Source of the DNA: Oscillospiraceae bacterium
GTDB taxonomy: Bacteria; Bacillota; Clostridia; Oscillospirales; Ruminococcaceae
DNA length: 37,087 nt
Reading direction: 5' to 3'
Assembly (NCBI GenBank): GCA_009778115.1
Contig: WRKL01000010.1
Span: forward strand, 1 to 37,087
Positions 33,703 through 37,087 of this stretch are shown one piece after another. Numbering within the stretch: the stretch's first letter is position 1; every line of letters starts with the position of its first letter. Made by a program: the position numbers and the translations under genes. The notes beneath the pieces were generated by a model. It was not told the origin of the DNA and ran no database searches. It saw only the letters and a program-made list of their open reading frames with translations.

Positions 33703-33991
33703 CTAAATCATTTTTTTTTCTTCCTCTAACTCGCAAAGAGCAACCCGGACTACCTCATACTAATCCCACATTAAAATCATCGTTTCAAACTTCGTTCGTT
33801 ATTCGTTTTTCTTAAAAAACTACTCACTCGTTTTCAACGGATTTTAAAATGGGATTAGTATCAAAAACAAATGCTGAAAACGTGCAATTTGTCCCTTTTA
33901 TGGTCCTTTCCACATCCTCAATAAGATTATTCGGAAACCGAATACATTTATTTGTAGTTGACGGAACAACAGGTATTTTGAATTTTGCCAT
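33703..33991 (-). pseudogene. Ribbon-helix-helix protein gene interrupted by MITE copy 3
   Basis: The intact 5' part (33991 to 33864) encodes MAKFKIPVVPSTTNKCIRFP, then helix A (NNLIEDVERTIKG), the turn NCT, and the start of helix B (FSAFVF). The frame then enters the MITE and ends after 12 foreign codons at 33824. Removing the 103-bp element and one copy of the TCA duplication restores the frame. Helix B then continues FEVVRVALCELEEEKK and stops at 33703, giving 60 aa, the normal size of a small RHH DNA-binding protein. An in-frame ATG exists at 34012. This broken gene explains most of the 33570-34143 interval. The remaining 33570-33702 is A/T-rich upstream sequence of the peptidoglycan-binding gene. 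Confidence 0.85.
33758..33860 (+). mobile_element. 103-bp MITE-like element, copy 3
   Basis: Differs from copy 2 by one substitution near the right end (CGGATTTTAAAA against CGGTTTTTAAAA). It is flanked by TCA on both sides (33755-33757 and 33861-33863). The reconstructed host gene independently shows that 3 bp were duplicated on insertion. Confidence 0.92.
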
Positions 33992-34099
33992 GTATTGCAT
34001 CTCGCATATCATACGTTATGTAAAAAAGCATACCGCAAAACTCAAAAACAATCAGCATTGATTTTTTATGTGATTAGTGTTTCTATTTCTTGGAGGATA

Positions 34100-34108
34100 T
34101 GATATACT
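34100..34108 (+). promoter_or_regulatory. Extended -10 promoter for the GyrI-like gene
   Basis: TGATATACT (TGN plus TATACT at 34103-34108) lies 36 bp ahead of the gene. No good -35 is present (TTTCTA at 17 bp), consistent with an extended -10 promoter. Confidence 0.55.
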
Positions 34109-34143
34109 CATAAACAGAATAAATATTGATGGGAGTTATGAAA

Positions 34144-34635
34144 ATGGCAGATATTGTAAAAACCTACAAAGAACATCACCCGGCACTGCGATTCATCGGC
34201 AAAAAATATACTGACGAAGACCGTGTAGACGGTTTGTTTGGCGCAAAATGGGGCGAATGGTTTGAAAACAAATGGTTTGATATTATTGAAAAACTGGGCG
34301 CGCCCGGAGGGCTGGATAAAGGGCATATCGGATATATGACCCACGGCGAAGACGGGAAGTTTCAATATTGGATTGGGTTATTTACGCCGGACGAAACACA
34401 AATCCCAGAAGGATTTGACTTTCTTGATTTTGAAGCAGGTCACATCGGTGTTTGTCATGTTTACGGTATAGAACCTGATGTCTACTGTAAAGAATGTATG
34501 TGTTCCGATAAGTTAAATGCAGATGGTTATAAAATTAAACCTTTCGGTTGCTTTGAACGTTATAATTATCCGCGTTTTTGTGAACCGGATGATAAAGGCA
34601 ACATCATCTTGGATGTTTGCTTTTTTGTGGAGTAG
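34144..34635 (+). CDS. GyrI-like effector-binding domain protein (1)
   Basis: 163 aa from the ATG at 34144, eight bases after GGGAG; ATGs at 34129 and 34138 are alternatives. It is a stand-alone GyrI-like/effector-binding fold: the opening HPALRFIGKKY strand, GLFGAKWGEWFENKWFDIIEK helix, HIGYMTHGEDGKFQYWIGLFTP and a closing strand ILDVCFFVE. Such proteins bind small hydrophobic or cationic compounds; some bind or hydrolyse toxins, others sequester inducers. No DNA-binding domain is attached. A CKECMCSDK segment adds cysteines near residue 118. Confidence 0.72.
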   Translation: MADIVKTYKEHHPALRFIGKKYTDEDRVDGLFGAKWGEWFENKWFDIIEKLGAPGGLDKGHIGYMTHGEDGKFQYWIGLFTPDETQIPEGFDFLDFEAGHIGVCHVYGIEPDVYCKECMCSDKLNADGYKIKPFGCFERYNYPRFCEPDDKGNIILDVCFFVE

Positions 34636-34655
34636 ACTAATGAACTTGTTATGAG

Positions 34656-34841
34656 GTGCACGATATTAAATCATGGGATAGGTTATTTAAGTGCGGCATC
34701 TATGATTTAGTGCATGAAATCGGCTACAAATGGAACGATACAATACGACTTCATTTTGACAACCAAACGTGGTGTCATAGTAATGGGCAATGGCATGAGG
34801 ATAAAATTGGCTATTTCCTTTTGCCGGTAGTTCCCGTGTGA
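34656..34841 (+). CDS. Hypothetical 61-aa ORF, possibly a gene remnant
   Basis: The GTG start has no clear ribosome site. The product reads like the C-terminal part of a larger protein (IKSWDRLFKCGIYDLVHEIG, then WCHSNGQWHEDKIGYFLLPV). The final strand resembles the end of effector-binding domains, so it may be debris of another GyrI-like copy. It is in a different frame from the upstream gene. I do not recognise it firmly. Confidence 0.35.
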   Translation: MHDIKSWDRLFKCGIYDLVHEIGYKWNDTIRLHFDNQTWCHSNGQWHEDKIGYFLLPVVPV

Positions 34842-34879
34842 TGTAAAAACTAATTAACTTACGGAAGGAAATAAAAAAC

Positions 34880-35935
34880 ATGGCTTATAAGTCAACGCAA
34901 GAAATGATTGACCACTTGAAGCATTATAATTTTATAATCGAAAAAATCCCCGAAACTTTTGAAGTTCACGGTGAATACCTTATTGACGGAATGATAGCTG
35001 GCGATTTCATTTTAGGATACAAAGAATATCGCGATTTAATAAAAAACCTCAACGAAAGAATGATTGCTTCTCCCGAAAGTTTCGGGCTTGTTGCTGACAA
35101 AAAGGGAATTGAGAAACCCGTCAACACAATTCACTATCCATATTTGTGGCTGTTTATTGCGCTTGCCCGTTCAGGCGAAGTAAGAAAAGGCCTACTTTAT
35201 GTGAATGGAGCGGAGTTTCTTGCATATGCAAAAGGGAAAACGCTTGGTTCGCACAATGCGTATCCGAAAAACATAGAATCAATGATTAACAAATTATCCG
35301 AATACGGTTTTGATATAACCGGCTATAAACACAGAGAGCCGGTTGATTTTACGATAGAGTATAAATCAAATCCGTATTTGCTTCCAGTGATTAAAGCATC
35401 GACTTTATCCCAATATCAGGCAAAAAGTCTTGTTTCGGATTATGCCTGTTTTAATGCTTTGATGTTCAAGACCGCACCAAAGGAAAAGATGCTTTTTCCC
35501 GATACCCATACCGCAAAATTAATGCCGCAGCATTTAATTGAATTTATAACTACTGCTATTTCCGAATTTGGTAAAATCGGATTAAACCAAATGGCAGAAC
35601 GTCACCACAAACATAATGAAGGCTGGATGAAATTCAAGTATTATCAAATATATTACAGTCCTAATAATATATTTACATTATTTGATATAACAAACCATGA
35701 AATCCATGAAAAATATTTAGAAAGTTTGCCGGAAAAATATTTCAACACAATCAAAGACCACATAAATTGTAAAACTTGCCGCAAAAATTGCAAAACCCTT
35801 CGCGTCGGTGAATTGTTCGGCAAAAAAAGAGCGTGGTGTAATTCGTCAAGACTAAGATTTCCGTGCGATGATATAAACGACATTTCTATTGTTATAGACA
35901 TTATTACGACCTTATATGGAAAGAAGAGTAGATAA
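34880..35935 (+). CDS. Conserved-looking hypothetical protein with C-terminal Cys cluster
   Basis: 351 aa with a start after AAGGAA. I do not recognise the family. The protein is soluble, without signal or membrane segment. It has a mostly alpha-helical N-terminal two-thirds, a HHKHNEGWMKFKYYQIYY segment near residues 240-257, and a C-terminal cysteine cluster (CKTCRKNC at about 298-305, then AWCNSSRLRFPC) that could bind a metal. It lies between two GyrI-like genes on the same strand (24 bp to the next), so it may share their transcript and role. Confidence 0.65.
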   Translation: MAYKSTQEMIDHLKHYNFIIEKIPETFEVHGEYLIDGMIAGDFILGYKEYRDLIKNLNERMIASPESFGLVADKKGIEKPVNTIHYPYLWLFIALARSGEVRKGLLYVNGAEFLAYAKGKTLGSHNAYPKNIESMINKLSEYGFDITGYKHREPVDFTIEYKSNPYLLPVIKASTLSQYQAKSLVSDYACFNALMFKTAPKEKMLFPDTHTAKLMPQHLIEFITTAISEFGKIGLNQMAERHHKHNEGWMKFKYYQIYYSPNNIFTLFDITNHEIHEKYLESLPEKYFNTIKDHINCKTCRKNCKTLRVGELFGKKRAWCNSSRLRFPCDDINDISIVIDIITTLYGKKSR

Positions 35936-35959
35936 TTAAAAATGAAAGAGGTGCAAAAC

Positions 35960-36622
35960 ATGAAACAGAAAAACTATAGCGAAGCTATTAAAAAGCAGCT
36001 TGACAGCGCGGGAGCTGTCATTGAACATTGGGAATATCGCACACTACCCGCAGTGCGTTTTATAGGTCTTGAAATAAACTATGAGAACGGTTATGACGGT
36101 GATCACTGGGCTAAAACTCGTGAAAAAGCAGCGGCTATGCTTGATACAATGCCGGAATACGCATCGGGTTTTGATTATGACCTAACCCTAACTCATCATT
36201 ATGGGAAAAAAGTTGAAATGGAGCGCAATCACGATTTTATCGGGCGATTTATGAAAACTGATACGCCTGTGCCTGATGGGTTTGCTCATTGGGATTTTGT
36301 GCCGAACGATACGAATAACCCTTATTTGACTTTTTGTTCGCAATTCGCCTTTTCGGTGTTTGCGGGCGACCACGACACTTTACATGAACACAAGGAGTTT
36401 GATGTTAATGCGCTTTATGACATATCACGCAACATCATCCTTGAAGAAAAAGTCACTATTCCTTATCCCGAAATATATTGGACTGCCGAAGTGCAATTTG
36501 ACAAAGCAGACGGCACAAATTACAACCCCGAAAATCTATTTTGTTCTGACAGCAACCCGGATGAATGTCGCTGCGGGTGGCTGTTTTCGGTATTAATTGA
36601 AAGAAAAGCGGGTTTGGCATGA
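35960..36622 (+). CDS. GyrI-like effector-binding domain protein (2)
   Basis: 220 aa from the ATG at 35960, seven bases behind GAGGTG; an ATG at 35942 is less well placed. EHWEYRTLPAVRFIGLEINY opens an effector-binding fold. DTPVPDGFAHWDFVPND corresponds to the middle strand/helix, and AEVQFDKADGTNYNPE with a closing GWLFSVLIERK to the end. It is longer than copy 1 and carries CSDSNPDECRCGW near the C-terminus. It is probably a ligand-binding protein; the substrate is unknown. Confidence 0.65.
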   Translation: MKQKNYSEAIKKQLDSAGAVIEHWEYRTLPAVRFIGLEINYENGYDGDHWAKTREKAAAMLDTMPEYASGFDYDLTLTHHYGKKVEMERNHDFIGRFMKTDTPVPDGFAHWDFVPNDTNNPYLTFCSQFAFSVFAGDHDTLHEHKEFDVNALYDISRNIILEEKVTIPYPEIYWTAEVQFDKADGTNYNPENLFCSDSNPDECRCGWLFSVLIERKAGLA

Positions 36623-36815
36623 GCAAAAAAATTATACCCAACATACCGGAAAATCGGTTATTACAGCAATGAAACTGACTACAGCGTTAGCCTCTTGGCA
36701 GGTCAAGGGCTGGTTTCGTCCAATCGGATTGTTGAATATGATTTCAGCGTTTACCAATGGTGCACTGGCGTTGTCTGACGGGACAATCATCCACGTCCAC
36801 TGTGGAATTTACTGA
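36623..36815 (+). pseudogene. Possible frameshifted remnant downstream of GyrI-like gene 2
   Basis: In the frame of the preceding gene, past its TGA, the sequence reads KLYPTYRKIGYYSNETDYSV and continues to YDFSVYQWCTGVV before a stop. A +1 shift would carry on as LSDGTIIHVHCGIY to 36815. The pieces look like one small beta-rich protein broken by a frameshift. There is no obvious start. The rest, to about 37000, shows no gene; it is A-rich. Confidence 0.3.
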
Positions 36816-37000
36816 AAAAAATAACTGAAAAAAATTTTAAGAAAAATAACTGCAGGTTACTACTCAGCTATGCACCACGGTTGTCCGGCAAAAAACAATG
36901 CAACATATTTTTAAAAACGGATTAAAAAATTCACCTGGGATGCACGGCAGAAAAAGCCGCTAAAACCCGCATAAAACAAAGGAAATATCGCAATTTTCTC

Positions 37001-37029
37001 TTGCATTTTCCACCATTTTATGATACAAT
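37001..37029 (+). promoter_or_regulatory. Promoter of the gene entering at the right edge
   Basis: TTGCAT (37001-37006), 17 bp, then TACAAT (37024-37029) with TGA giving an extended -10, 25 bp before an ATG. Confidence 0.7.
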
Positions 37030-37053
37030 ATTACCATAAAAGGCGGTGAGGGA

Positions 37054-37087
37054 ATGGGCGGGAATTATACAAAAAATATGTTTCGGC
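37054..37087 (+). CDS. Start of a gene cut by the window edge
   Basis: An ATG behind GGCGGTGAGGG and a good promoter; the first residues are MGGNYTKNMFR. Only 11 codons are visible. The opening reminds me of some transposase-associated proteins, but this is too little to assign. Confidence 0.45.
   Translation, partial: MGGNYTKNMFR

Noticed and set aside
33849..34061. Plus-strand 70-codon frame starting in MITE copy 3
   Set aside because: It is antisense to the ribbon-helix-helix gene, has no ribosome site, and its start lies inside the mobile element.
1..37087. CRISPR arrays, tRNA or rRNA genes, prophage structural genes
   Set aside because: No short spaced direct-repeat array, no tRNA cloverleaf and no rRNA or phage capsid/tail genes were recognised by reading.

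Overview
The window looks like chromosomal DNA of a strictly anaerobic, endospore-forming Clostridia (Bacillota); I would not go below class. The evidence is a sporulation block (cwlD, spoIVFA/spoIVFB-like pair, dpaA-dpaB), a single-chain pyruvate:ferredoxin oxidoreductase, a T-box-controlled trp operon, several TTG starts, and sigma-A promoters with an extended -10 (TGN before the hexamer).

Layout. 1-5414: spore cortex, sigma-K-processing and dipicolinate genes, then a degenerate LytR-CpsA-Psr (LCP) protein. 5415-8602: an accessory cassette holding a small serine recombinase, a putative invertible promoter and a secreted repeat protein; it is bounded by two diverged copies of the 3' end of the LCP gene. 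8672-9511: a DUF6273-type lipoprotein unit. 9529-16433: promoter, tRNA-Trp T-box, and trpE-G-D-C-F-B-A with overlapping or tightly spaced genes. 16502-23849 (minus strand): dnaE, nrdR, a VanY-like lipoprotein, ilvE and pgk. 23981-27592 (minus): PFOR, divergent from 27977-32797 (plus): murA, walJ-like, a zinc-ribbon membrane protein, galU and mntP. 32781-33569 (minus): a peptidoglycan-binding-domain protein with proline-rich repeats. 33703-37087: an accessory end with a ribbon-helix-helix gene broken by a small mobile element, GyrI-like effector-binding proteins, an unknown cysteine-containing protein, and the start of a further gene.

Most striking signal. Between the recombinase and the secreted repeat protein are two 26-bp imperfect palindromes in inverted orientation (6532-6557 and 6677-6702). 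Each is built as 12-bp half-site, asymmetric dinucleotide, 12-bp half-site, the architecture of Hin-type crossover sites. The segment between them carries a good promoter now pointing away from the secreted protein gene. This reads as a phase-variation switch in the OFF state, with the invertase encoded next to it.

Two repeat families run through the window. One is a 103-bp MITE-like element in three near-identical copies (1, 5764, 33758) with about 19-bp terminal inverted repeats and 3-bp TNA target duplications. Removing the third copy with one target duplication restores a full ribbon-helix-helix protein in frame. The other is an approximately 110-bp intergenic repeat present four times in full or partial form (1055, 5611, 21304, 22571), with a hairpin that shows a compensatory base change.
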